From contig DWZD01000047.1 in NCBI GenBank assembly GCA_019118345.1, positions 62,001 to 126,000 on the forward strand: a DNA stretch of 64,000 nt. Reading direction: 5' to 3'. Under the pieces are notes generated by a model that saw only the letters and a list, made by a program, of their open reading frames with translations, had not been told where the DNA came from and made no database searches. Each line of letters begins with the position of its first letter. Position 1 is the stretch's first letter. Below are positions 9,199 to 17,038 of this stretch, piece after piece. A program made the translations under genes and the position numbers. This DNA is from Candidatus Desulfovibrio intestinavium (GTDB taxonomy: Bacteria > Desulfobacterota > Desulfovibrionia > Desulfovibrionales > Desulfovibrionaceae).

Positions 9199-9241
9199 CA
9201 TGCCGTCCCTGCGGCATGGCACAGGGGCGCAGCCCCTGTGC
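9199..9241. repeat. Two abutting perfect hairpins in a divergent promoter region
   Basis: The first stem is CATGCCG (9199-9205) with CGGCATG (9212-9218). The second is GCACAGGGGC (9219-9228) with GCCCCTGTGC (9232-9241) and a 3-base loop. They abut exactly, in the 373-base gap between the sugar dehydrogenase (-) and pap (+) genes, so they are not terminators of either. They may form the leader of one transcript or a protein-binding site. I see no gene in this gap. Confidence 0.5.
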
Positions 9242-9386
9242 AGCGACGGCCCCGTGCGGATGAATGCCGGAACTGACGCTTCCGCGCAGGCAAAAAACAT
9301 TCGGCAGAGCAAGCCCCCAAGGGATAGCATGTTCCGTTATGACGGGCAAGCCGCCGCTGCCGCCAGTGCTCCCGTGCCCTTTTCGC

Positions 9387-9415
9387 TTGTGGTCAAAAGG
9401 GCGTGGGGCTACACT
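9387..9415 (+). promoter_or_regulatory. Possible promoter of pap
   Basis: TTGTGG (9387-9392) and TACACT (9410-9415) are separated by 17 bases, about 85 bases ahead of the pap start. Moderate match to sigma-70 consensus. Confidence 0.35.
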
Positions 9416-9498
9416 GACAAGAAGGATGGCCGTCCGCTACGGCCCTGTTCGCCAAATGCCACACCGGCAAACTTACACCAACCCCAGGGGAGGTCGGC

Positions 9499-11076
9499 AT
9501 GTTCGAGTCAGCCGCATTGGGGCGCAAATGCGCCGACAAGGAATACGAAGTCGCCATGCAGCAGCTGCGTCTGCGCCTGTTTGAGGCCCAGCGCCAATGC
9601 ATGGCCCGCAAGATTCCGGTACTTATCACCATTGCCGGCCTGAGCGGCGCGGGTCGGGGAGCCGTGGCCAACCTGCTGTCCGAATGGATGGACGGCAAGC
9701 ACCTGCGCCACCATGCCTTCTGGTTTGAAACCGATGAAGAACGCGAACGTCCTCCCTTCTGGCGTTACTGGCGGCAACTGCCTGCCGCGGGTGAAGTCGG
9801 CGTCTTTCTTGGCGGCTGGTATGGCCCGGCCGTGCGTCTCTATGCCTGTCATGAAATTTCCGAGGAGGCCTTTACCGGGCGCCTGCACCGCCTGCGGGGG
9901 CTGGAAAACAGCCTCGCCGCCTCGGGCATGGCCATTATCAAGCTGTGGCTGCATCTGGACAAGAAGACCTTTCAGCAGCGTCTCAAGCACCGCCTTGCCC
10001 ATCAGGAAGTCTTCCACTTCACCCCCTATGACAAGAAAACTTCCGCCAATTACGATGGCGTGGTGGAGGGCATTTCCACGGCCATTCGCCTGACCGACCG
10101 CCCCGAAGCCCCCTGGACCATCGTGGATGCCGCCGACGCCAATTATCGCAACCTTTCCGTGGCGCAGGCCATCATTGCCGGCATGGAACGCGCCATGCGC
10201 GCCCAGGATGCCAAGGCGAGCCGTACCGCCCTCGAAAGGGAGCAGGAGCAGCAAGCCGGTCAGCTGCCGATGCACGAAGGCCTTGTCTCCAGCCTGGAAG
10301 CCATTGATCTCGGCCGCTCCAGAGAGCCGGAACACTACCGCAAGGAACTGAAAAAGTTGCAGGAGGAAATTTTCGGTCTCACCTATCACGCCTACCGGCG
10401 CGGCATATCCAGTACCCTCATTTTCGAGGGCTGGGACGCCTCGGGCAAGGGCGGGGCCATTCGCCGCGTCATCGGCGGCGCGGATGTGCGCATCACCCAG
10501 GTCATCCCCATCAGCGCCCCCTCGGATGAAGAGCTTGCCCATCATTATCTCTGGCGCTTCTGGCGGCACATCCCCCGCGCAGGCTTCATTACCGTCTATG
10601 ATCGCTCATGGTACGGGCGCGTACTGGTGGAACGCGTGGAAAAGCTCACCCCCCGCGAAGATTGGAGCCGGGCTTATGCCGAAATCAATCATTTCGAGGA
10701 ACAGCTCACCGAGACGGGCAACATCCTCCTGAAATTCTGGCTTCACATCTCGCCCGAAGAACAGCTCCGCCGCTTTGAAGAGCGGCAGCAAACGCCCTGG
10801 AAGCAATACAAGATTACTGACGAGGACTGGCGCAACCGCGAAAAGCGGGACGACTACAGCGTCGCCGCCGATGAAATGTTCCTCCGCACCAGTACGGCCT
10901 ACGCGCCGTGGCACATCATTCCCGCCGAGAACAAGAAATTCGCCCGCCTCGAAGTGCTCCGCTGCTATCGCGACGCCCTGCGTGCTGCCCTCGACAAGAA
11001 ACCCGAAAGCCGCAAGGACGATCGCGCCCATAACGCCGCCAAGTCCGACGAGGCTCGCCCCAAGCGCAAGAAATAA
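9499..11076 (+). CDS. pap: Polyphosphate:AMP phosphotransferase (tandem PPK2)
   Basis: A 525-residue protein made of two PPK2 domains, about residues 1-235 and 265-500, the layout of the Acinetobacter-type polyphosphate:AMP phosphotransferase, which makes ADP from AMP and polyphosphate. The N-terminal domain has a modified phosphate loop GLSGAGRGA near 48. The C-terminal domain has the full Walker A FEGWDASGKGGAIRR near 308 and DRSWYGRVLVERVE, so the C-terminal domain is the likely active one. GGGGAGG lies before the ATG. The tail (TALDKKPES to PKRKK) is basic. It stands alone between a divergent gene and a long non-coding stretch. Confidence 0.9.
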   Translation: MFESAALGRKCADKEYEVAMQQLRLRLFEAQRQCMARKIPVLITIAGLSGAGRGAVANLLSEWMDGKHLRHHAFWFETDEERERPPFWRYWRQLPAAGEVGVFLGGWYGPAVRLYACHEISEEAFTGRLHRLRGLENSLAASGMAIIKLWLHLDKKTFQQRLKHRLAHQEVFHFTPYDKKTSANYDGVVEGISTAIRLTDRPEAPWTIVDAADANYRNLSVAQAIIAGMERAMRAQDAKASRTALEREQEQQAGQLPMHEGLVSSLEAIDLGRSREPEHYRKELKKLQEEIFGLTYHAYRRGISSTLIFEGWDASGKGGAIRRVIGGADVRITQVIPISAPSDEELAHHYLWRFWRHIPRAGFITVYDRSWYGRVLVERVEKLTPREDWSRAYAEINHFEEQLTETGNILLKFWLHISPEEQLRRFEERQQTPWKQYKITDEDWRNREKRDDYSVAADEMFLRTSTAYAPWHIIPAENKKFARLEVLRCYRDALRAALDKKPESRKDDRAHNAAKSDEARPKRKK

Positions 11077-11098
11077 GCGCCGGCCTGCCGAAAATGTG

Positions 11099-11129
11099 GA
11101 AGCCCCTTCGCCCGCGCGAAGCGGGCTTC
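11099..11129 (+). terminator. Terminator hairpin of pap
   Basis: GAAGCCC (11099-11105) pairs with GGGCTTC (11123-11129), with an inner CTTCGC/GCGAAG pairing, 22 bases beyond the pap stop codon. A TTCTTGCG tail follows; the T-rich tract is weak. Confidence 0.6.
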
Positions 11130-11204
11130 TTGCGTTTGCGGGAGGTTTTTTGCGGGGGAAGAGGCCATTTGTGAACCAGGGGCTGTGGCCACTCTTCGCT
11201 GCTT

Positions 11205-11337
11205 GCTTTGGGGGAAGGGGAAGCCCTCGCTCTGCTGTCGATGCCCGCAAGGCTCCTGCGTCGCCTGAGGGGCACGGCCCTTGCGGGCCGCCTTTCGGTC
11301 GCTGCCGGCGCTGGAGGGGTTCCCCTTCCCCCCAAGC
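11205..11337. repeat. Large nested inverted-repeat structure, possible structured RNA
   Basis: Two 24-base arms (11205-11228 and 11314-11337) pair at 22 positions, with single mismatches T.C and G.G. Inside lies a perfect 10-bp stem, 11233-11242 with 11279-11288. The region has no convincing reading frame with a ribosome-binding site. It lies in the 785-base gap between pap (+) and the solute-binding protein gene (-). It could be a structured RNA, a mobile non-autonomous element or a folded 3' region. I do not recognise a named RNA family. Confidence 0.5.
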
Positions 11338-11340
11338 CCC

Positions 11341-11475
11341 CCTTCCCCAGCACGCATTTATCGGGGAAGAGACAGGGCTATGAGGCAACCCTGCCTCCAA
11401 AGGCAAGCTGAGCGTGTACGGTCTGCTTGTATTCTATTTGAAATCATTTGTAAAATTTGTATCAACTGATCCTAA
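11341..11475. repeat. Dispersed intergenic repeat, copy A
   Basis: This 135-base stretch matches 40403-40534 in order and spacing. Both begin CCTTCCCCAGC, share a GGCAGGG/GACAGGG block, then TTGAAATCAT, AATTTGT, TCA and CCTAA. The match is partial, so the copies have diverged. No reading frame with a ribosome-binding site is present. The end is AT-rich, unlike its surroundings. Confidence 0.5.
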
Positions 11476-11583
11476 GGGGCCTTTCTCCGCCCCCCACAAA
11501 AAAACGTTATTGTCTGGACACCGGTCGTCGCGGCCCGTGAGGCGACGCCCGACTCCACCCCAGCCGAACCGTGTCACAAGGCG

Positions 11584-11611
11584 AGGCCGGACGGCAGAGG
11601 CTGTCCGGCCT
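11584..11611 (+). terminator. Hairpin with T-rich tail in non-coding stretch
   Basis: AGGCCGGAC (11584-11592) pairs perfectly with GTCCGGCCT (11603-11611) and is followed by GTTGTTTGG. Just upstream is CGTCGC/GCGACG pairing (about 11527-11555), and downstream is GTCACTG-TGG-CAGTGAC near 11670. Together these could mark a small structured transcript at 11480-11690, but no promoter is obvious. Confidence 0.35.
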
Positions 11612-11718
11612 GTTGTTTGGTCATGCCGCCGGGGGACGGGACAGGCGCGCGACACCTTGCCGGGCCACGTCACTGTGGCAGTGACCCAAGCAAACGTTTT
11701 GGGAAGGGAGGGGGGAGC

Positions 11719-11771
11719 GCGCGGGGGAGAGGGAAAGCGTTTTTTCAAAACGCTTTCCCTCTCCCCCGCGC
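11719..11771. repeat. Perfect 25-bp stem, 3-base loop
   Basis: Positions 11719-11743 and 11747-11771 are exact reverse complements, separated by TTC. The stem has a GC-rich base and an AAAGCGTTTT tip. It lies 30 bases downstream of the solute-binding protein's terminator. A hairpin this long and perfect could act as a strong bidirectional terminator, a cruciform or an RNase III substrate. Confidence 0.7.
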
Positions 11772-11801
11772 ATAACAAGCGCCATTTCTTGAATAATTGA
11801 A

Positions 11802-11841
11802 AACACGGCGGGCCGTCCCTTCCGGGGCGGCCCGCTGTGTT
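11802..11841 (-). terminator. Rho-independent terminator of solute-binding protein gene
   Basis: A 14-bp stem with one mismatch (11802-11815 with 11828-11841) lies 20 bases beyond the stop codon. On the minus strand it is followed by TTTTCAATTATT, a T-rich tract. Confidence 0.75.
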
Positions 11842-11861
11842 ACATGGTTGCGATCAAGAGC

Positions 11862-12896
11862 TTATGCCTGCTGGGCGGCAGCCTTGGCGCGGTTGGTTTC
11901 GCGAATATCCTTGATGCGGGCGCGGGTGGCCTTGGTGACCGAGATTTGCCACCAGACGTTGAAGCCGAAGCCGAGCATCACGATTTCGGTGAAGAAGAAG
12001 AACAGCCATTGCAGGTGCCGGTCAGCCGGTTCGGGAGCGGTGTCCTGGGCGAGCCAGTAATTGGCAAGTGCCTGCTTTTCCTGGGGGCTGATGCTGTCCA
12101 TGCCCTTCTTGAGGATGCTGAGGAGAACGGGCCAGTCCTTGCGCACGGCAATGGCGTGTCCGTAAGAGGATTCCACGCTGCCGACGGTTTCCATCTGGAG
12201 GATGCCGGCGGTATGGATCTTTTCCTTCAGGTTGAACTCGTAGTCGATGATGGCATCGGCCTCGCCGTTGACCACGGCCTTGAGGGCATCGACAGTGGTG
12301 GGGCAGGGCACGATTTTGACTTCGGGATGATGCTCAAGCAGGAAGTCGTGCCAGGAATAGGCGGCGACCACGGCCACGCGCTTGTTGTGGAGATCGGCCA
12401 CGGAGATGTCGTGCAGGCCGGAATCGCGGCGGGACATGATGACGCCAGGCTCATTGATGTACGGCTCGGTGAAGAGCATGTACTCGCTGCGACGGGCTGT
12501 CTGGGCGGCGGCCATGTAGATGTCCACTTCGCGGGCCTGGGCACTGTGCTCGGTGGCGGCCCAGTCGCCAAGGCGCAGCGGCAGGAATTCGATGCCGGTG
12601 AGGTGGTGGAGCAGCTTCATGTAATCGCCGCCGAGGCCGGAGTATTGGCCGCGGCCGTCAAAGGTTTCGATGGGGTAGAAGTTGGGGTCCACGCCCACGG
12701 TCACAGTGCCGTGGCTGGTGATCCACGCCTGTTCTTCGGGCGAGAGCTTGTTGATGATGGGTTTCTTGTCTTCAATCAGGTCATCCACGACGCGCGTTTT
12801 TTCCTGAAACACGCTGGGGAAGAAGGTTTCCAGGCCGATGTACACCTGAACGATGGTCAGGAGCAGGGCAAGGAGAATGGAAAGGAACAAACGCAT
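11862..12896 (-). CDS. Membrane-anchored amino-acid-type solute-binding protein
   Basis: A 344-residue protein with an N-terminal membrane segment (about residues 3-23), a periplasmic SBP_bac_3 (Venus flytrap) domain at about 63-285, and a second membrane segment near 293-317 (QWLFFFFTEIVMLGFGFNVWW). A short basic cytoplasmic tail ends AKAAAQQA. The binding domain resembles those of EvgS/BvgS sensor kinases, yet no kinase or ABC transporter follows. GGAG precedes the ATG. It lies downstream of, and on the same strand as, an APC amino-acid permease gene (281-base gap), so it may sense or deliver that permease's substrate. This is inference. The ligand is not readable; an amino acid is the family default. 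Confidence 0.8.
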   Translation of the reverse strand: MRLFLSILLALLLTIVQVYIGLETFFPSVFQEKTRVVDDLIEDKKPIINKLSPEEQAWITSHGTVTVGVDPNFYPIETFDGRGQYSGLGGDYMKLLHHLTGIEFLPLRLGDWAATEHSAQAREVDIYMAAAQTARRSEYMLFTEPYINEPGVIMSRRDSGLHDISVADLHNKRVAVVAAYSWHDFLLEHHPEVKIVPCPTTVDALKAVVNGEADAIIDYEFNLKEKIHTAGILQMETVGSVESSYGHAIAVRKDWPVLLSILKKGMDSISPQEKQALANYWLAQDTAPEPADRHLQWLFFFFTEIVMLGFGFNVWWQISVTKATRARIKDIRETNRAKAAAQQA

Positions 12897-12915
12897 GATA
12901 TTACTCCACTATGGG

Positions 12916-12938
12916 CTTCAACCGAATGCGGGTTGAAG
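12916..12938 (-). repeat. Stem-loop in leader of solute-binding protein gene
   Basis: CTTCAACC (12916-12923) pairs with GGTTGAAG (12931-12938), about 20 bases before the start codon. It may affect translation or mark processing between the permease and binding-protein cistrons. Confidence 0.35.
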
Positions 12939-13177
12939 ATGACTGGCTTTCTCGCAACGTCTGCGACACTGCCGGATCGGCGCAGGGGGCCTCATGGCTT
13001 GCGGCGCCGGCGGCAGGGATGCGACGGACAGGGCTTCCGTGCGGCAGGCGAAGGGGAGCGGGCCGAGCGCGAAGCGGATAGCGCGATGCCGTGCGGCGGG
13101 GCAGGTTCCCCGGGCGAATATGGGCGGCGCTTCTCGTCGGCATGGTCAGACTCTCTGTTTTTCGCTGCCGTCAATCG

Positions 13178-14671
13178 CTAGACGATGTCCTCGTCGTCTT
13201 CCATCGTGTCGAACAGCACTTCCTGATCAATCTTGCCGAAGAGGAGGTAGCGCATGGTCGAATGCGGAATGGAGAGCAGTTCCTGCTGCTTGCCCAGGAA
13301 GAAGATGGCTCCCAGCGCCACCCAGGCGAACAGCATGCCCCAGTTGGGCACGTTGATGGCCACGGGCGAGCTGGGAATCATGAGCAGGCCGATGCAGATG
13401 ATGGACGTGATGGCGCCCATGATGCAGACGGGCTTGCCCCAGGTGGATTCACGCAGTTCGGGGTGAGCGATGAGGTACTTGCGGGCCGTCAGACAGGTGA
13501 AGAGATAGGCCAGGGCCGTACCGATGGAGGACATGGCCACAATCCAGTCCAGGGCGGGGCGGCCGAACCACGGCACGATCAGCGTCAGGGCCGTGATGAA
13601 GACCACGCTCTTCCAGGCGGTATTGTACTTGGGATGCACTTCAGAGAAGAAGTTGGGCAGGAACTTGCTGCGCCCCATACTGAAGAGCAGACGGGTGGTG
13701 GCCATGAAAAAGCCGTTCATGCCGGTCAGGATGCCGGCCAGCACCGGCACGGCCAGGGCCACGCCGCCCCAGCGCCCGAAGACCTGGTCGGCCACCCAGC
13801 CGGTAGCCCAGGCGTGATTGGCGGCGAGCAGTTCCTTGTAGGGAATGAGGCCGGCCACGCAGAGGGTCACCAGCGCGTAGATGATGGCGCCGCAGATGAT
13901 GGACAGCAGCATGAGATCGCGCGCTTTGCTGGGCGAAAAGGCAAATTCTTCTGCGGTTTGCGGGATGGTGTCAAAACCCACATAGAGCCAGGGTGTGAGG
14001 GCCAGTATCATCATCACGCTGGCGATGGCCGAACGGTTTTCGGCGAAGAGGGGATAGAGGTTGTCCAGGCTGGCGGTTTCCGCGGTGGCGGTGCCCACGG
14101 TGAGGACAAGCACGCCGATGGTCAGGGCAAAGGCCAGAAAGACCTGAATGACGCTGGCGGCGTCCACGCCGCGGAAGTTCATGAAGCCGAAGGCGATCAG
14201 GATGACCGTGATGTAGCCTACTTCACTAAGATAAATGTCCCAGTCCAGAACGGTATACAGATAGCCGAACTGGATGCTGGAGCCGAACAGGAAGCGCACC
14301 AGCAGGATGATGGCCGTCGCATTGGCCGCAATGACGCAGACATAGCTTAGCACCAGGGCCCAGCCGCAGATGAAGGCGCCCTTGGAGCCGAAGCCCGCAT
14401 AGGCGTAGGCAAAGGCGCCGCCGGCCACGGGATAGGGTTTGATCAGGAAGCTGTAGCTCAACGCCACGATGCACTGAAAGAGCGCCCCCACAAAGAAGGC
14501 AATGATGGTGCCCATCGGCCCGGCGTTGGGCAGAAAGGTGATGCCGGGCAGCATGAAGCAGCCCCAGCCCACGATGGCGCCCAGAGCAAGCGCCAGCACT
14601 TCGGTCGGGCCGAGGGTCTTGGCAAGCTCCTCGCGCACCTCGTGCTCAATCTTTTCCGTTATTTCCCCCAT
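13178..14671 (-). CDS. APC-superfamily amino acid permease
   Basis: A 497-residue inner-membrane secondary transporter with about 12 hydrophobic segments. The first helix has LALGAIVGWGCFMLPG, the unwound GxG substrate loop of APC transporters, near residues 28-43. NFRGVDAASVIQ and GFDTIPQTAEEF are typical of the YjeH/APC amino-acid group. Both termini are charged and cytoplasmic (N-terminal EKIEHEVREELAK; C-terminal DTMEDDEDIV). The ATG at 14671 has GGAGG six bases upstream; a TTG four codons earlier lacks this. Substrate is unknown. The downstream gene encodes a membrane-anchored binding protein. Confidence 0.87.
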   Translation of the reverse strand: MGEITEKIEHEVREELAKTLGPTEVLALALGAIVGWGCFMLPGITFLPNAGPMGTIIAFFVGALFQCIVALSYSFLIKPYPVAGGAFAYAYAGFGSKGAFICGWALVLSYVCVIAANATAIILLVRFLFGSSIQFGYLYTVLDWDIYLSEVGYITVILIAFGFMNFRGVDAASVIQVFLAFALTIGVLVLTVGTATAETASLDNLYPLFAENRSAIASVMMILALTPWLYVGFDTIPQTAEEFAFSPSKARDLMLLSIICGAIIYALVTLCVAGLIPYKELLAANHAWATGWVADQVFGRWGGVALAVPVLAGILTGMNGFFMATTRLLFSMGRSKFLPNFFSEVHPKYNTAWKSVVFITALTLIVPWFGRPALDWIVAMSSIGTALAYLFTCLTARKYLIAHPELRESTWGKPVCIMGAITSIICIGLLMIPSSPVAINVPNWGMLFAWVALGAIFFLGKQQELLSIPHSTMRYLLFGKIDQEVLFDTMEDDEDIV

Positions 14672-14692
14672 GAGAACCTCCAAACAGTAACT

Positions 14693-14708
14693 TGTTCAAA
14701 AAAGAACA
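14693..14708. promoter_or_regulatory. Inverted repeat ahead of permease gene
   Basis: TGTTC (14693-14697), six A residues, then GAACA (14704-14708), about 22 bases before the permease ATG. It has the form of an operator for a dimeric regulator. Confidence 0.35.
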
Positions 14709-14780
14709 TTGGACACACTAAAGGCTGCGGCCTTGCCCGTCAAGGTCAAACAGCTGATTTCACCGTGCGGCTGCCCGAGG

Positions 14781-15617
14781 CTAGCCATACTTGAGAACCA
14801 TGGTGCCGCAGCATACCAGCAGCACAGCCGCAACGCGGCTAAGGGTCAGCTTTTCCCCCAGAAAGACGACGGCCATGAGCATGCCGAAGATCACCGACGT
14901 TTCGCGCAGGGCGGCCACCATGGCAATGGGCGCATGCGTCATGGCCCAGATGGCGATGCCGTAGGAACCGAGGCCGCACAGCCCGCCGAAGATGCCGATG
15001 ACGCCGCGCTGGCGCAGATAGGGCAGGTAGGCGCGGCCGTGGCGCACAAAGACATAGATGTGCAGGGGAAAAATGTTGAGAAAGAAAATCCAGCAGGCAT
15101 AGGCCACGCCATCCCCGCCCTTCGAGGCGCCGAAGCCGTCGGCCAGGGTGTAGCCGGCAATGATGAAGGAGGTGCGCAGCGAAATGAGGATGCCGCGCAG
15201 GCTGGCATGGCGTTTCAGATTGTCCAGGGAAAGGGTCAGGATGCCGCCGCAGAGGATGGCCACGCCGCCCCAGCTTGCGAGGCTGAGGGGCTGCCCCAGG
15301 CAGAGCATGACGATGGATGTGATCAGGGGCGCGCAGCCGCGCATGATGGTGTAGCCGAGGGAGAGATCCACCTCCCGATAGGCGGCGGAGATGCAGATGT
15401 AATACGTCAGGTGACAGCAGCAGGAAAGGGCCAGGTACGGCCAGCAGACGGAAGGCAACGGCGGGAGGAACGGCAGGATGAAGAGGGCGCCGAGGCCACC
15501 TCCCAGAGCGTTGAGGGCTGACTCGAAGAGCTTGTTGTCGCCCCCTTTCACGATGATGTTCCATGTGGCGTGCAGGAGGGCGGCTCCAAGAACCAGCAGC
15601 AAGATATGGCTTGGCAA
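14781..15617 (-). CDS. EamA/DMT-family transporter
   Basis: A 278-residue inner-membrane protein with about 10 hydrophobic segments in two EamA repeats (about 1-135 and 145-278). The family signature LHATWNIIVKGG appears near residue 15, and the last helices read VIFGMLMAVVFLGEKLTLSR. AGGGAGG at 15624-15630 points to a TTG start at 15617; an ATG at 15695 would add 26 residues but has no ribosome-binding site. Members export or import amino acids, nucleotides or drugs. Substrate is unknown. It lies 110 bases downstream of the permease gene's leader on the same strand. Confidence 0.8.
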   Translation of the reverse strand: MPSHILLLVLGAALLHATWNIIVKGGDNKLFESALNALGGGLGALFILPFLPPLPSVCWPYLALSCCCHLTYYICISAAYREVDLSLGYTIMRGCAPLITSIVMLCLGQPLSLASWGGVAILCGGILTLSLDNLKRHASLRGILISLRTSFIIAGYTLADGFGASKGGDGVAYACWIFFLNIFPLHIYVFVRHGRAYLPYLRQRGVIGIFGGLCGLGSYGIAIWAMTHAPIAMVAALRETSVIFGMLMAVVFLGEKLTLSRVAAVLLVCCGTMVLKYG

Positions 15618-15849
15618 AACCAACCTCCCTACGTTGCCGACAGGAATACGGAGTCGATGGGGAATATTGCCATGAGGCAGGGGAAAAGGCAACAACTTGG
15701 CGTCTTTTCGAACAAAATTGTTTGTCGTGACTCATGGTTATGCGCATGGCGGAATAAAAAAACGCCAGCTTTTCCATTGGTTAGGGCAGAGGCATCGTCA
15801 AAAAAATTTCTTTTTGTTACAATATTCACAATGGCGCGGGATTACTGCG

Positions 15850-15881
15850 AAAAAAAAAGCCCCGGCGTGAAGCGCCGGGGC
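15850..15881 (-). terminator. Rho-independent terminator of DUF362 gene
   Basis: A perfect 9-bp stem GCCCCGGCG (15859-15867) / CGCCGGGGC (15873-15881) is followed on the minus strand by at least eight T residues (15851-15858). Confidence 0.9.
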
Positions 15882-15907
15882 CAGCCATGCGTCAGACGGC
15901 GAAGGGG

Positions 15908-17002
15908 CTAGATCTTTTCCAGGGTGTAGCTGCGGCTGCCGAGGCCGATTTCCTCGCCGTAGCTGAGCTGGAGAAAGCCGCAGGTATTGGGCCAGCGGGC
16001 CGTGAACTTGTCGTCGCCCGGGGCCACCTTGAGGGAGGTGTCAAGGCAGGGGGCCTTGTTGACCAGATCAAAGCAGGCCTGATCGAGCGCCACCGGATCG
16101 GTGGAGGCCAGCAGGCCGATGTCCGGCACAAGGGGCATATCGCTCCAGGCCACGCAGTCGCAGTCCGGGGTGACGTTCATGACGAAGTTGATGTAGCAGA
16201 CATGGCGCTTGCCCTTGACCGCGCCGTAAGCGTATTCGGTCAGGCGCTCCACGAAGGGGGTCATTTCCGTGGCCCAGTCGATGCTGACGGCCTTGGTGGG
16301 ACAGACCGTGATGCATTCAAAGCAGCCGATGCAGCGCGTAATGTCCACATGACTTTTCTTGTCCTTGAGGCTCAGGGCCTGCTGCGGGCAGTTGCGGACG
16401 CACTTCCCGCAGCCGATACAGGTGGCATGATCCACGCTCACATGGGTATTGTGCTGGTCGCGCTTGCCGCGCACGGACGCGCCGCCCATGGCCAGATTCT
16501 TGATGGCCCCGCCAAAGCCCGCCATTTCGTGGCCCTTGAAGTGGGAAAGCACCACCAGCGCGGGCGCACGGCGGATTTCCGTGGCAATGTGCACCTCCTT
16601 GAAGTGCTTGCCGTTGATGCGCACGGGCACGTCATTTTCCCCGTAGAGACCGTCGGCAATGACGACCGGAGCCTGCACCACCGAGGGGGCAAAGCCGTGG
16701 GCGTAGGCCGTTTGCAGATGATCCACGGCATTGTGGCGCGTGCCGGAATACAGGGTGGTGGTATCGGTCAGGAAGGGCTTGCCGCCCGCGGCGCGCACCT
16801 TGTCCACCACCTGCCGCACGAGGGTGGGGTTCAGGTGGGTGTCGTTGCCGTATTCGCCAAAGTGCAGCTTGATGGCGGTCAGATCATTTTTGCGGACGAC
16901 CCGCTTGAGGCCCACGGCATCGCAGAGGCGCGCCAGCTTGGCCAGCTTGCTGTCCTCGTGCGAGCGGGTGTGCATGTCGGTAAAATACACGGTTGCAGCC
17001 AT
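15908..17002 (-). CDS. DUF362 protein with two [4Fe-4S] ferredoxin motifs
   Basis: A 364-residue cytoplasmic protein with a DUF362 domain split by a bacterial-ferredoxin insert. The insert has two complete cluster motifs, CIGCGKCVRNCP and CIGCFECITVCP (about residues 190-240). DUF362 hallmarks include TAIKLHFGEYGN near 43-54, LSHFKGHEMAGFGGAIKN near 155 and ASTDPVALDQACFD near 305. Such proteins are common in strict anaerobes and are presumed redox proteins; a precise reaction is not established. AGGAGG lies before the ATG. It is followed by a strong terminator, so it is the last cistron of its transcript. Confidence 0.85.
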   Translation of the reverse strand: MAATVYFTDMHTRSHEDSKLAKLARLCDAVGLKRVVRKNDLTAIKLHFGEYGNDTHLNPTLVRQVVDKVRAAGGKPFLTDTTTLYSGTRHNAVDHLQTAYAHGFAPSVVQAPVVIADGLYGENDVPVRINGKHFKEVHIATEIRRAPALVVLSHFKGHEMAGFGGAIKNLAMGGASVRGKRDQHNTHVSVDHATCIGCGKCVRNCPQQALSLKDKKSHVDITRCIGCFECITVCPTKAVSIDWATEMTPFVERLTEYAYGAVKGKRHVCYINFVMNVTPDCDCVAWSDMPLVPDIGLLASTDPVALDQACFDLVNKAPCLDTSLKVAPGDDKFTARWPNTCGFLQLSYGEEIGLGSRSYTLEKI

Positions 17003-17038
17003 AGATATGCCTCCTTGGGCAAGGATGAAGGTTTGATG

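Noticed and set aside
9499-9530. TTCGAGTC resembling a tRNA T-loop near the pap start
   Set aside because: No acceptor, D or anticodon stem around it, and it lies inside the pap coding region. No tRNA was found anywhere in the window.
11101-11411. Short proline/arginine-rich frames downstream of pap on both strands
   Set aside because: No ribosome-binding site or conserved pattern; the DNA is explained better by inverted-repeat structure.
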